The notes beneath the pieces are model-generated. The model was not told where the DNA came from, did not search any database, and was given only the letters and a program-made list of their open reading frames with translations. Position numbers and translations under genes: made by a program. Of a DNA stretch of 64,000 nt, positions 45,806 to 53,455 are shown piece after piece; within the stretch, counting starts at the first letter, position 1, and every line of letters starts with the position of its first letter. The stretch lies in the NCBI RefSeq assembly GCF_021603585.1, contig NZ_BQHI01000022.1, forward strand, positions 30,121-94,120. The letters are read 5' to 3'. Origin of the DNA: Pseudomonas sputi. GTDB lineage: Bacteria; Pseudomonadota; Gammaproteobacteria; Pseudomonadales; Pseudomonadaceae.

Positions 45806-46119
45806 ACATCGATCCACAGCCCTTGCGCGTTTTCCCGGCAAGGGATGGCCGTCAGCGATTGCCCGGCGCAGGGGCCGGCAACGCACTCTCCGTCCTCGAT
45901 CAGAAACAGCGCGCCGTGGGTGGCGCACTGGATCAGGCTGTTGCTGGGGTCGAGAAACTGGTCGGGGTGCCATTCCAGGCCGACGCCCCGATGCGGACAG
46001 CGATTGAGATAGACATACGCGTGCCCGGCGCGGCGCACGGCCAACAGTTTTTTCCCGTCGATATCGAAACCGCGGCTGTCGCCCTCAGCCAGATCGGCAC
46101 CCGCGCAAAGAAACTTCAT
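45802..46119 (-). CDS. Small Rieske [2Fe-2S] protein
   Basis: From ATG 46119 the protein has 105 residues and is a stand-alone Rieske ferredoxin. The cluster ligands are C41-x-H43 ([10 protein letters not shown]) and C65-x2-H68 (CATHGALF). No membrane anchor or signal is present, so it is cytosolic and could feed electrons to an oxygenase or nitrite-reductase-like partner not found here. The upstream in-frame Met at 46182 is less likely because the fold starts at MKFLCAG. The gene is divergent from hmuT. Confidence 0.9.
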   Translation of the reverse strand: MKFLCAGADLAEGDSRGFDIDGKKLLAVRRAGHAYVYLNRCPHRGVGLEWHPDQFLDPSNSLIQCATHGALFLIEDGECVAGPCAGQSLTAIPCRENAQGLWIDV

Positions 46120-46168
46120 GGCTATCCTCAAGTGTCGGCTCGTGTCCGGATATGTCCGAGCTTGACGT

Positions 46169-46187
46169 TCAAATGCAAACAATTATC
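46169..46187. promoter_or_regulatory. Putative Fur box upstream of hmuTUV
   Basis: TCAAATGCAAACAATTATC matches the 19-base Fur consensus GATAATGATAATCATTATC at 12 positions. It lies in the region between the Rieske gene and hmuT, about 95 bases before the hmuT start. This fits iron repression of haem uptake. Confidence 0.6.
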
Positions 46188-46281
46188 AAATGGCCGCCTT
46201 CGCCCGCGGCGAGGTGATCGCTGCCGAGGATACTTGGCCTGCCGTCCCGATGCGCGGGAAAACCCTTCAAGGAAGCTGTCT

Positions 46282-47154
46282 ATGCGCCTGAGTACCCGCG
46301 TTGCCGTGCTGTGTGTCGGACTTTTGGTCAGCCACCAGGCTGCAGCGGCCGAGTTGCCGCAACGTTGGGTCAGCGCTGGCGGCGCATTGTCGGAGTGGGT
46401 GAGTGCGCTGGGTGGCGAGGCCAAACTGGTGGGCGTCGACACCACCAGCCAGCATCCGCAATCCCTCAAGTCGCTGCCGAGCATCGGTTACCAGCGCAGC
46501 CTGTCGGCCGAAGGCATCCTCAGCCTGCGCCCGGACATCCTGATCGGCACCGAAGAAATGGGCCCGCCGCCAGTGATCTCGCAGGTTCGCAGCGCCAAGG
46601 TGAAGGTGGCGTTGTTCTCGGCTCAGCCGGATCTGCCGACGCTGGAAAAAAACGTTACCCATCTGGGGCAGTTGCTCGGCGCCGAAAGCCAGGCCGCGCA
46701 ATTGCTGCAAAGTTATCAACAGCAGCTCGATGCGCAAAAAGCGCGTGTGGCCCAAGCGCAGACTAAACAGAAAGCGCCGGGCGTGCTGTTGCTGCTCGGG
46801 CATGCCGGCGGCAAACCACTGATCGCCGGCAAAGACACCGCCGCCGATTGGCTGCTGCAACAGGCGGGCGGGCATAACCTCGCGACCCACACCGGTTACA
46901 AACCGTTTTCCGTGGAATCCCTGGCCAGTCTTGATCCTGAAGTGCTGGTGTTCGCTGACCGTGCGCTGACCGGCGAGGCGGCGAAAGCGGCGTTGTTCAA
47001 GGAGAACCCGATCCTCGATTCCAGCCGTGCGGCCAGGACCGGCCGTGTGCTGGAGCTGGATCCGACGCTGCTGGTGGGCGGACTCGGGCCGCGTTTGCCG
47101 GCTGCGCTGAAGACCCTGTCTGACGGTTTCTATCCGGCCCAGAGCGGCCAATGA
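46282..47154 (+). CDS. hmuT: Haemin ABC transporter periplasmic binding protein HmuT (PhuT)
   Basis: ATG at 46282 (AAGGAAGCTGTCT upstream) gives 290 residues with a signal peptide ending at AAAAE; the frame is open far upstream but through the opposite-strand Rieske gene. It is a cluster A-III haem-binding protein (RWVSAGGALSEWVSALGGEAKLVGVDTTS; LSLRPDILIGTEEMGP), as in PhuT. It delivers haem to HmuUV. The stop overlaps hmuU by four bases. No outer-membrane receptor or PhuS-like chaperone gene precedes it. Confidence 0.94.
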   Translation: MRLSTRVAVLCVGLLVSHQAAAAELPQRWVSAGGALSEWVSALGGEAKLVGVDTTSQHPQSLKSLPSIGYQRSLSAEGILSLRPDILIGTEEMGPPPVISQVRSAKVKVALFSAQPDLPTLEKNVTHLGQLLGAESQAAQLLQSYQQQLDAQKARVAQAQTKQKAPGVLLLLGHAGGKPLIAGKDTAADWLLQQAGGHNLATHTGYKPFSVESLASLDPEVLVFADRALTGEAAKAALFKENPILDSSRAARTGRVLELDPTLLVGGLGPRLPAALKTLSDGFYPAQSGQ

Positions 47155-48188
47155 CCACGTTGGTCAAACCCCGTGGCTTGTTCATCGGCCTGATCCTGCT
47201 GTGTCTGCTGGCGATCTGGTTGTCGCTGGCGTTGGGGCCGGTCAGTCTGCCGCTGTTCGATACCTTGCGCGCCGCCCTGCGCATGATCGGTGTGCCGCTG
47301 GCGCCGGACGGACTGGAGCAGGCTGAACTGATTCTCGGGCAGATTCGTCTGCCGCGTACGCTGCTCGGGCTGGCCGTCGGCGGTGTGTTGGCGCTGTCCG
47401 GGGTGGCGATGCAGGGGCTGTTTCGCAATCCGCTCGCCGATCCGGGACTGGTGGGCGTCTCCAGTGGTGCGGCGCTGGGCGCGGCGGTGGCGATTGTCGG
47501 CGGCTCGTTTTTTGGCGGATTACCGGAGTGGTTCGGGCCTTATCTGCTGTCGGTATGCGCGTTTCTTGGCGGGCTCGGGGTAACGGCGCTGGTGTATCGA
47601 CTCGGTCGCCGCAACGGGCAGACCAATGTGGCGACCATGCTGCTGGCGGGGATTGCCCTGACAGCGCTGGCCAGTTCGGCGGTGGGGCTGTTTACCTATC
47701 TGGCCGACGACGCGACATTGCGCACGTTGACGTTCTGGAACCTGGGCAGCCTCAACGGCGCCAGCTATGCACGGTTGTGGCCGCTGCTGATCATCACCGT
47801 CGGTGTTGCACTTTGGTTGCCACGCCGGGCCAAGGCGCTCAATGCGTTGCTGCTCGGCGAGTCGGAAGCCGGGCATCTGGGAATCGATGTCGAGCGGCTC
47901 AAGCGCGAGCTGGTTTTCTGTACGGCGCTGGGTGTCGGCGCTGCGGTGGCGGCGGCGGGCATGATCGGCTTCGTTGGGCTGGTAGTGCCGCATCTGGTGC
48001 GCTTGCTCGCGGGGCCGGATCACCGGGTGTTGCTGCCGGCATCGGTGCTGGCCGGTGCGAGTCTGTTGCTGCTGGCGGATCTGGTGGCGCGTCTGGCGCT
48101 GGCGCCGGCAGAGCTGCCGATCGGCATCGTCACCGCGTTCATCGGTGCGCCGTTCTTCCTTTATCTGTTGCTGCGAGGGCGTGCCTGA
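47151..48188 (+). CDS. hmuU: Haemin ABC transporter permease HmuU (PhuU)
   Basis: The 345-residue FecCD/BtuC-family permease has about ten helices and the conserved [22 protein letters not shown] segment near residues 82-103, plus [14 protein letters not shown] for contact with the ATPase. It forms the channel for haem import. It overlaps hmuT by four bases and hmuV by one. Confidence 0.96.
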   Translation: MTTLVKPRGLFIGLILLCLLAIWLSLALGPVSLPLFDTLRAALRMIGVPLAPDGLEQAELILGQIRLPRTLLGLAVGGVLALSGVAMQGLFRNPLADPGLVGVSSGAALGAAVAIVGGSFFGGLPEWFGPYLLSVCAFLGGLGVTALVYRLGRRNGQTNVATMLLAGIALTALASSAVGLFTYLADDATLRTLTFWNLGSLNGASYARLWPLLIITVGVALWLPRRAKALNALLLGESEAGHLGIDVERLKRELVFCTALGVGAAVAAAGMIGFVGLVVPHLVRLLAGPDHRVLLPASVLAGASLLLLADLVARLALAPAELPIGIVTAFIGAPFFLYLLLRGRA

Positions 48189-48955
48189 TGCTGCGTGCGC
48201 ACAATCTGCACATCCGCCGTGGCCACAAGACTGTTCTGGCCGATGTCAGTCTGCAACTCGAACCGGGCGAAGTGCTGGGTGTGCTGGGGCCGAACGGCGC
48301 CGGTAAAAGTACCTTGCTCGGTGCGCTTTGCGGCGAGTTGAGCGCCAGCGACGGGGAAGTGCTGCTGGACGGTGAGGCCTTGAGCCATTGCAGCGGCACA
48401 CAGCGCGCCCAGCGACTGGCGGTGTTGCCGCAGGTGTCGACGCTGGATTTTGCCTTTCGTGTTGAAGAAGTGGTCGGCATGGGGCGTCTGCCTTATCAGA
48501 GCGGGCGGGTGCGCGATGACGAGATCGTCGCTGCCGCATTACGGGCGGCCGATGCCGGCCATCTGAGTGGCCGCAGTTATCTGGCGCTGTCCGGCGGCGA
48601 GCGCCAGCGGGTGCATCTGGCGCGGGTGCTGGCGCAGCTCTGGCCGGGGCAGGCGGGGCAGACTCTGCTGCTTGATGAGCCGACCTCGATGCTTGATCCG
48701 TTGCATCAACACACGACGCTGCAAGCGGTGCGCGAATTTGCCGATCGTGGCGCGGCAGTGCTGGTGATCCTGCATGATCTGAATCTGGCGGCGCGCTATT
48801 GTGATCGCATCCTGCTGCTGGAAGGGGGGCGCCCGGTGGCGTTGGGCACGCCGCAACAGGTATTGCGTCCGGAATCGCTGAAAGCGGTTTTCGGTCTGGA
48901 GGTGCTGGTGCAACCGCACCCGGAGCGCGGGCATCCGCTGATCATCGCCCGCTGA
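48188..48955 (+). CDS. hmuV: Haemin ABC transporter ATPase HmuV (PhuV)
   Basis: The ATG at 48188 forms a TGATG junction with hmuU and gives 255 residues, the usual HmuV size. Walker [10 protein letters not shown] is at residues 34-42, the signature is [17 protein letters not shown], and Walker B is [10 protein letters not shown]. It energises haem import through HmuU. An in-frame extension into hmuU is a high-GC artefact. Confidence 0.96.
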   Translation: MLRAHNLHIRRGHKTVLADVSLQLEPGEVLGVLGPNGAGKSTLLGALCGELSASDGEVLLDGEALSHCSGTQRAQRLAVLPQVSTLDFAFRVEEVVGMGRLPYQSGRVRDDEIVAAALRAADAGHLSGRSYLALSGGERQRVHLARVLAQLWPGQAGQTLLLDEPTSMLDPLHQHTTLQAVREFADRGAAVLVILHDLNLAARYCDRILLLEGGRPVALGTPQQVLRPESLKAVFGLEVLVQPHPERGHPLIIAR

Positions 48956-48976
48956 TTTCGTCATCGAGGTGAGCGT

Positions 48977-49828
48977 ATGCGCGGGATTTTGCTGTTGGCG
49001 GTATTGTGGCTCGCAGGTTGCCAGCATGTTGCAGCGCCGCCGGTCGTGGGCGAGATCCGTGATTTGCGCAGCGGCGAGAGGCTGACGGCGCAGCAATTAC
49101 TGGCTCAGTTAAGCAGTCCATCGCAGGTGATTATTGGCGAACAGCATGACAACGCCGATCACCATGCCCTTCAATTGTGGTTGTTGCAGAACCTCGAAGC
49201 GGCGCGCCCTCAGGGCAGTCTCCTGCTGGAAATGCTGACGCCCGATCAACAGTCGCGCGTCGATGACGTGCGCCATGCCGCAACGCTACCGGCTGATCTT
49301 CCTGCTGCATTGGCCTGGCAGGACGGTTGGGACTGGAATCTCTATGGTCCGATAGTACGGTTCGCCCTGACGCAATCCTGGCCGTTGCTGGCGGCCAATC
49401 TCGATAACATCGAAATTCGCGCGTTCTATCGCGATCCTCCGGTTTTGAGCGGAGAGCGCAGCACCGCCAGACCTGTGAGAGAGACCCTGTTGGAGCAGAT
49501 CGGCGATTCTCACTGCGGCCTGCTGCCGTCATCACAAATGCCGGCGATGCTCGCTGTTCAGCAACAACGGGATCGGCGCATGGCCACGCGTTTACTGGCG
49601 GCGCCTGCGCCAGCATTGTTATTGGCGGGTGCGTATCACGCGCGCAAGGATGTGGGCGTGCCGCTGCATGTGCTGGATCTGGGCGCGCCCGAAGCGCCGA
49701 CGGTGTTGATGCTGGCGGAACAGGGCAGTCAGATCACGGTGGCGATGGCTGATTACGTCTGGTTCACACCGGCCACGCCGAAGCCGGATTATTGCGCCGA
49801 GATGCGTAAACAATTCGGCAAGAAATGA
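48977..49828 (+). CDS. ChaN family haem-iron lipoprotein (PhuW-like)
   Basis: The 283-residue protein has a lipoprotein signal (MRGILLLAVLWLAGCQ) and the ChaN fold (VIIGEQHDNADHHALQLWLL; LLLAGAYHARKDVGVPLH). ChaN of Campylobacter binds haem and is implicated in iron uptake; P. aeruginosa phuW occupies the same place after phuV. It lies 21 bases after hmuV, so it belongs to the haem operon, and it converges on prrF. Outer-membrane location is inferred from the lipobox. Confidence 0.9.
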   Translation: MRGILLLAVLWLAGCQHVAAPPVVGEIRDLRSGERLTAQQLLAQLSSPSQVIIGEQHDNADHHALQLWLLQNLEAARPQGSLLLEMLTPDQQSRVDDVRHAATLPADLPAALAWQDGWDWNLYGPIVRFALTQSWPLLAANLDNIEIRAFYRDPPVLSGERSTARPVRETLLEQIGDSHCGLLPSSQMPAMLAVQQQRDRRMATRLLAAPAPALLLAGAYHARKDVGVPLHVLDLGAPEAPTVLMLAEQGSQITVAMADYVWFTPATPKPDYCAEMRKQFGKK

Positions 49829-49841
49829 CTTTTCCACAGGC

Positions 49842-49955
49842 AAAAAAAGACCCGGTAAAAACCGGGTCAAATAACCGTGATTAGCCTGATGAGGAGATAA
49901 TCTGAGAGTCCGAACCAAGGGCTTTTCAGAATATCGACTGATCTCGCGATCAGTT
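49842..49955 (-). ncRNA. prrF: Iron-responsive small RNA PrrF
   Basis: The minus-strand transcript begins near 49955 (AACTGATCGCGAGATCAG), contains the diagnostic PrrF core TCTCCTCATCAGGCTAATCA, and ends in a GACCCGG/CCGGGTC hairpin with a seven-T run at 49842-49848, about 114 nt. A -10 box TATGAT and a Fur box lie just upstream. PrrF represses iron-using proteins when iron is scarce. P. aeruginosa has two tandem copies at the same place (between phuW and cbpA); only one is present here. Confidence 0.95.
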
Positions 49956-49956
49956 G

Positions 49957-49977
49957 TGATAATCATAGCGATTCTCA
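49957..49977 (-). promoter_or_regulatory. Fur box and -10 region of prrF
   Basis: On the minus strand GAGAATCGCTATGATTATC matches the 19-base Fur consensus at 13 positions and overlaps the -10 box TATGAT, just before the PrrF start. Fur bound here would block transcription when iron is sufficient. Confidence 0.8.
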
Positions 49978-50053
49978 TTACCAAGTCAACTGCTGTTTTT
50001 CATTTCTGTCGTTTTGTCCCGGCAATGGCGTAAACGCCCCGTGAGTATGGGCG

Positions 50054-50836
50054 TCAGGTCTGGGCTGTGAGCTGCTTGTTGAGCTGGTCAATACGCCGCG
50101 CCATGCTTTCGAGCAGGCTGTGGGCGATTTTTGGATTGGTGCGGGTCATGCTCAGAAACTGATCGCCGGGAATCAGCATCACCGTGCACGCTTCCCGGGC
50201 AATGACAGTGGCATTGCGCGGTTCGCCGGTGAACACGGCCATTGCGCCGAAGATCTCATCTTTGGGCACATCGCCTACCTTGTGCCCGTTAACAAAGGCT
50301 TCGGCGTGTCCCTCGATGATTACGAACACATGATCTGCCACGTCGCCCTGGCGTATCAGAACGTCTCCGACCTCGACGCGCTTGAACCCATGGGTGCTGC
50401 GAAACTCGCGTGGTTTGAACTCGGCAACCGCGTGGGCCAGCAGCGCCATTTGCCCGAGCAGGTAGTGCAGAAACTGCTTCGAACGCGCAGCGTCGCTATA
50501 CACATGCTGAAACAAATCACTTCGATGATAAGGCAGTAATGTCAGCGGGTTATCCGTGCACAAGGCGCAATCCGCCCATTCCGGACCCTGTTGCAGGCCG
50601 ATCAGATCTCCCTCATGCCAATAGAACAGACCGCGACCACTGACTCGCCCGGTGATCACACCTTGCGTCAGCAAGTACAACTGGTCGTCCGGCAGACGTG
50701 CCAACAGATCATCCGTGGCGTCCAGTTCCAGCGCCGGCCCGCACGGCGCCAGGCCTTCGAGCCATTGCGCAGGCAAGCTCTGCAAGTGGTTGATCAATGC
50801 ATCGGCCTGGGCCGATTGTTCTCCGAGCAGGTACAT
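50054..50836 (-). CDS. cbpA: Cyclic-nucleotide-binding protein CbpA
   Basis: The 260-residue protein has an N-terminal domain of its own and a C-terminal cyclic-nucleotide-binding domain (GDVLIRQGDVADHVFVIIEGHAEAF; phosphate-binding region EIFGAMAVFTGEPRNATVIA). It has no helix-turn-helix after it, so it is not a DNA-binding CRP. P. aeruginosa CbpA binds cAMP, is controlled by Vfr and moves to the cell pole. Location beside prrF is conserved with PAO1. A TfoX-C gene lies 15 bases upstream on the same strand. Confidence 0.9.
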   Translation of the reverse strand: MYLLGEQSAQADALINHLQSLPAQWLEGLAPCGPALELDATDDLLARLPDDQLYLLTQGVITGRVSGRGLFYWHEGDLIGLQQGPEWADCALCTDNPLTLLPYHRSDLFQHVYSDAARSKQFLHYLLGQMALLAHAVAEFKPREFRSTHGFKRVEVGDVLIRQGDVADHVFVIIEGHAEAFVNGHKVGDVPKDEIFGAMAVFTGEPRNATVIAREACTVMLIPGDQFLSMTRTNPKIAHSLLESMARRIDQLNKQLTAQT

Positions 50837-50851
50837 GGCGGTCAGTGCCCG

Positions 50852-51124
50852 TCAGTTCTTGTGGCGAGAGGTAATGGCTTCCAGCTGCTTGTTCAACGCA
50901 TCCTTGCGCTCGGCGGGTATGTCGTTCCAGTGCACATCCATCAGCGCCCCTTCGATCGCATACAACAACACCTTTGACGCGCGGAACCCGCGTGTGCGCA
51001 CGGCCCGGTAGGCATCCACCGCGCCCAGGCGACGCAAGTCCGAGGCGCTGTGGATGCCCACGGCATGCAGCCATTGCGCCGACGTCTTGCCAAGATTCTT
51101 CAGGTGTTGCAGTTCATCATTCAT
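50852..51124 (-). CDS. TfoX/Sxy C-terminal domain protein
   Basis: The ATG at 51124 follows AAGGAGGCTTG at normal spacing. The 90-residue protein is only the TfoX C-terminal helix-hairpin-helix domain (LKNLGKTSAQWLHAVGIHSASDLRRLGAVDAYRAV), without the N-terminal Sxy domain that controls competence in Vibrio and Haemophilus. Such free-standing forms are common and unassigned. The neighbouring cbpA is cAMP-binding, and Sxy works with CRP-cAMP elsewhere, so a shared pathway is an interesting but untested idea. Confidence 0.88.
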   Translation of the reverse strand: MNDELQHLKNLGKTSAQWLHAVGIHSASDLRRLGAVDAYRAVRTRGFRASKVLLYAIEGALMDVHWNDIPAERKDALNKQLEAITSRHKN

Positions 51125-51344
51125 CAAGCCTCCTTGCGACGGCCGAATGGTGCGTGGGCGAGCTTCTCAGGAGTGTAGCCATCAGTAGGAAAAGCGTGGT
51201 TGTTTGGTCGGATTCAACGCAAACGCTTCTAAGAAACGTCAGTTTTTGCTGATGAATCAGGATGAGGAGGGCGAGGGAGAATTACGAATAGCACGCAGTC
51301 CAGCGCAAAGCGGGGGCGCTGGACGGTTCAGGTTTTTAAAAGCT

Positions 51345-51689
51345 TCAGCGAGTGCGATAACGCAGGCGCGTACCGAAATTCATCGACATCAGGATTTCGT
51401 CGGCACTCAGCTCCGGCGGGAAGTAGGCCCCGGAAATCTGCGCGTGGGCCAGGCTGGCGCCTTCCAGCGAAGCGTTGCGAAAGTCGATGCCGCGCAGGTC
51501 GGCGGAACGGAAGTAGGCGTCCCTGAAGTCCACGCCATCGGCGTTCAGTTCCCGCAGGTCGAGGCCGCGGAAGTCGCCGCCGACCATGTTGATCGGGCCG
51601 TCTTTCGGACGCTCGTTGTTGAATCCTGTTATGTCGTCTTTGTGCAGCAAGGCATAAAGCGGTGTATCGAGAAGTTTCGGCTGGCTCAT
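51345..51689 (-). CDS. Pentapeptide-repeat protein
   Basis: The 114-residue protein carries about nine A(D/N)LXX-type repeats (GDFRG LDLRE LNADG VDFRD AYFRS ADLRG IDFRN ASLEG ASLAH) between residues 38 and 85, which would form a short right-handed beta-helix. Start MSQPKLLDTPLYALLHKDD. Pentapeptide-repeat proteins include gyrase-protecting DNA mimics (Qnr), but those are longer and more acidic; the role here is unknown. The 217 bases between it and the TfoX gene hold no visible gene. Confidence 0.88.
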   Translation of the reverse strand: MSQPKLLDTPLYALLHKDDITGFNNERPKDGPINMVGGDFRGLDLRELNADGVDFRDAYFRSADLRGIDFRNASLEGASLAHAQISGAYFPPELSADEILMSMNFGTRLRYRTR

Positions 51690-51780
51690 GTCAAATTACC
51701 TGTTGGTTTTATGACGCCAGTATAGTGCCACTATTTGACGGCCGTGAAGCGAGCGAGGGCTTCACGGCCGAAATAGTTTC

Positions 51781-53337
51781 TTACAGGCCCGGCAGGCGCT
51801 GGCGGATCTGCGCCACGACGGTATCCAGGGTGCCGGATTCATTGGTCTGCACGCGTTTGCTGCGCAGAATCTCCTCCGGGCTCAAGGCTTCGCGGTTGGC
51901 CTGTTGCGCTTCGATCACGGCGAGGGTTGCGTCGGACGGATCCTTCTTGTCTGCCTGACGAATCGCCAGCCAGCTCTCGATAACTGCCTGAGGTGCATTG
52001 CAGTCGAGGATCAGGAACGGCGTGCCAGTGGCTTCGGCAACCTTGGCGGCGTTGTCGCGTTGTTCGCGCTTGAGGTAAGTGGCGTCGATCACCACCGGGA
52101 AACCGGCGTGGAGGATCACTTCGGCGATTTCATGCAGGCGCGCATAAGTCGCGGTGCTGGCATCGGCGCTGTAGATCCCGGCCTGAACATCATTGGCAAC
52201 GGTTTGCTCGCCGAACAGGCGCTTGCGCTCGACGTCGGAACGCAGGCGTATCGCGCCCAGCGCTTCGACCAGACGCATGGCCACATGGCTTTTGCCGACA
52301 GCGGACACGCCGTGGGTGATTGCCATGAAGCGCGAAGGAATGGTGCTGTAGCTTTCCGCCAGGTTGGCGTAGTTGCGGTACTGGCGCAGGGTCGTGGCGC
52401 GCTGCACCGGAGTCGCATCGGCCGGCATGCTGAACAGGGCAACCTTTGCACGTACCAGCGCGCGGTAAGCCTTGTAGAAGTTCAGCACCTCCAGGCCTTG
52501 ATAGTCGCCGGTCAGTTCCAGGTATTGGCTGATGAAACGACGGGCCAGGGATTTCAGGCCACGGTCTTCCAGGTCCATCGCCAGGAAACCGGTGTCGGCC
52601 CAGACGTCAGTGAAACGGAACGGTTCGTTGAATTCGATGCAGTCGAAGATCACGACTTTGCTGTCGATCAGCGTGGCATTGCCCAAGTGAATGTCACCGT
52701 GGCATTCGCGAGTGAAGCCGTCGGCCTTGCGTTGGGCGAACAGCGGTTTCAGGCGATCGAAGCTGCTTTCAGCCCATGCCTGTAGGGCGTCGAGTTGCAG
52801 CAGGTCATTCTTGTCGCTGAGGAACGGCAGGATCTGTTCGAAGTTCTGGCGCACCGGTGCCATCACGCTTTCCGGTGTGCCGGCTTCGTGTTCGGCCGGG
52901 ACTTTCGGCGCGTTGAGGTGGAAGCGGGCAATCTGCTCGGCCATCGCGTCGATGTGCGCGGTGGTCAGCTCGCCGTTGGCTTGCAGGGTGCTGAGCAGGC
53001 CGGTCTGTGGGAACTGGCGCATTTTCAGCACGTATTCGATGGCCGGGCCGTCGCCACCCAGTTGCGGGGCTTCGGCGCTGCCGGTCACTGGAATCACTTG
53101 CAGATACAAATCTTCGGTCAGCCGCTGGTTCAGCCGCAGCTCTTCGCCACAGAAGTGCTCTCGGGAATCGAGGCTGGTGAAGTCGAGGAAACCGAAGTTC
53201 ACCGGTTTCTTCACTTTATAAGCGAAGGGACCGGTGAGCAGTACCCACGAGATATGGGTTTCGATGACCTGGAACCCTTCGACGGGATGCGGGTAGAGGG
53301 CCGGGTTTTGCAGGGCAGCGATCAGGGACTGGCTCAC
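51781..53337 (-). CDS. Phosphotransferase-P-loop kinase fusion protein
   Basis: GTG at 53337 (GAAGGATCGTCC upstream) gives 518 residues and leaves room for the divergent mrcB promoter; an ATG 40 codons earlier would overlap mrcB and adds no domain. Residues 1-320 form an aminoglycoside-phosphotransferase-like domain (CHGDIHLGN near residue 213; FDCIEFNEPFRFTDVWADTGFLAMDLEDRG). Residues about 330-518 form a zeta-toxin/polynucleotide-kinase-like P-loop (GVSAVGKS about 343-350). Both halves look catalytically intact. The substrate of neither is known. The gene is conserved next to mrcB in Pseudomonas. Confidence 0.87.
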   Translation of the reverse strand: MSQSLIAALQNPALYPHPVEGFQVIETHISWVLLTGPFAYKVKKPVNFGFLDFTSLDSREHFCGEELRLNQRLTEDLYLQVIPVTGSAEAPQLGGDGPAIEYVLKMRQFPQTGLLSTLQANGELTTAHIDAMAEQIARFHLNAPKVPAEHEAGTPESVMAPVRQNFEQILPFLSDKNDLLQLDALQAWAESSFDRLKPLFAQRKADGFTRECHGDIHLGNATLIDSKVVIFDCIEFNEPFRFTDVWADTGFLAMDLEDRGLKSLARRFISQYLELTGDYQGLEVLNFYKAYRALVRAKVALFSMPADATPVQRATTLRQYRNYANLAESYSTIPSRFMAITHGVSAVGKSHVAMRLVEALGAIRLRSDVERKRLFGEQTVANDVQAGIYSADASTATYARLHEIAEVILHAGFPVVIDATYLKREQRDNAAKVAEATGTPFLILDCNAPQAVIESWLAIRQADKKDPSDATLAVIEAQQANREALSPEEILRSKRVQTNESGTLDTVVAQIRQRLPGL

Positions 53338-53455
53338 GGACGATCCTTCAGAGTCTGGGGGAAATTCAAGGTCGTCATTATGGCCGCTCGCCAGCCCGAC
53401 GCAAACCTCGGAGCGCGCCTGTTGAGTATGAATAAAGTGCGTATAATCCGCCGCC

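Noticed and set aside
45823-46281. Long upstream extension of hmuT
   Set aside because: It runs through the opposite-strand Rieske gene, and the signal peptide at 46282 fixes the true start.
50033-50053. Hairpin ACGCCC/GGGCGT after cbpA as terminator
   Set aside because: The stem is short and no T-run follows on the minus strand, so it is not supported.
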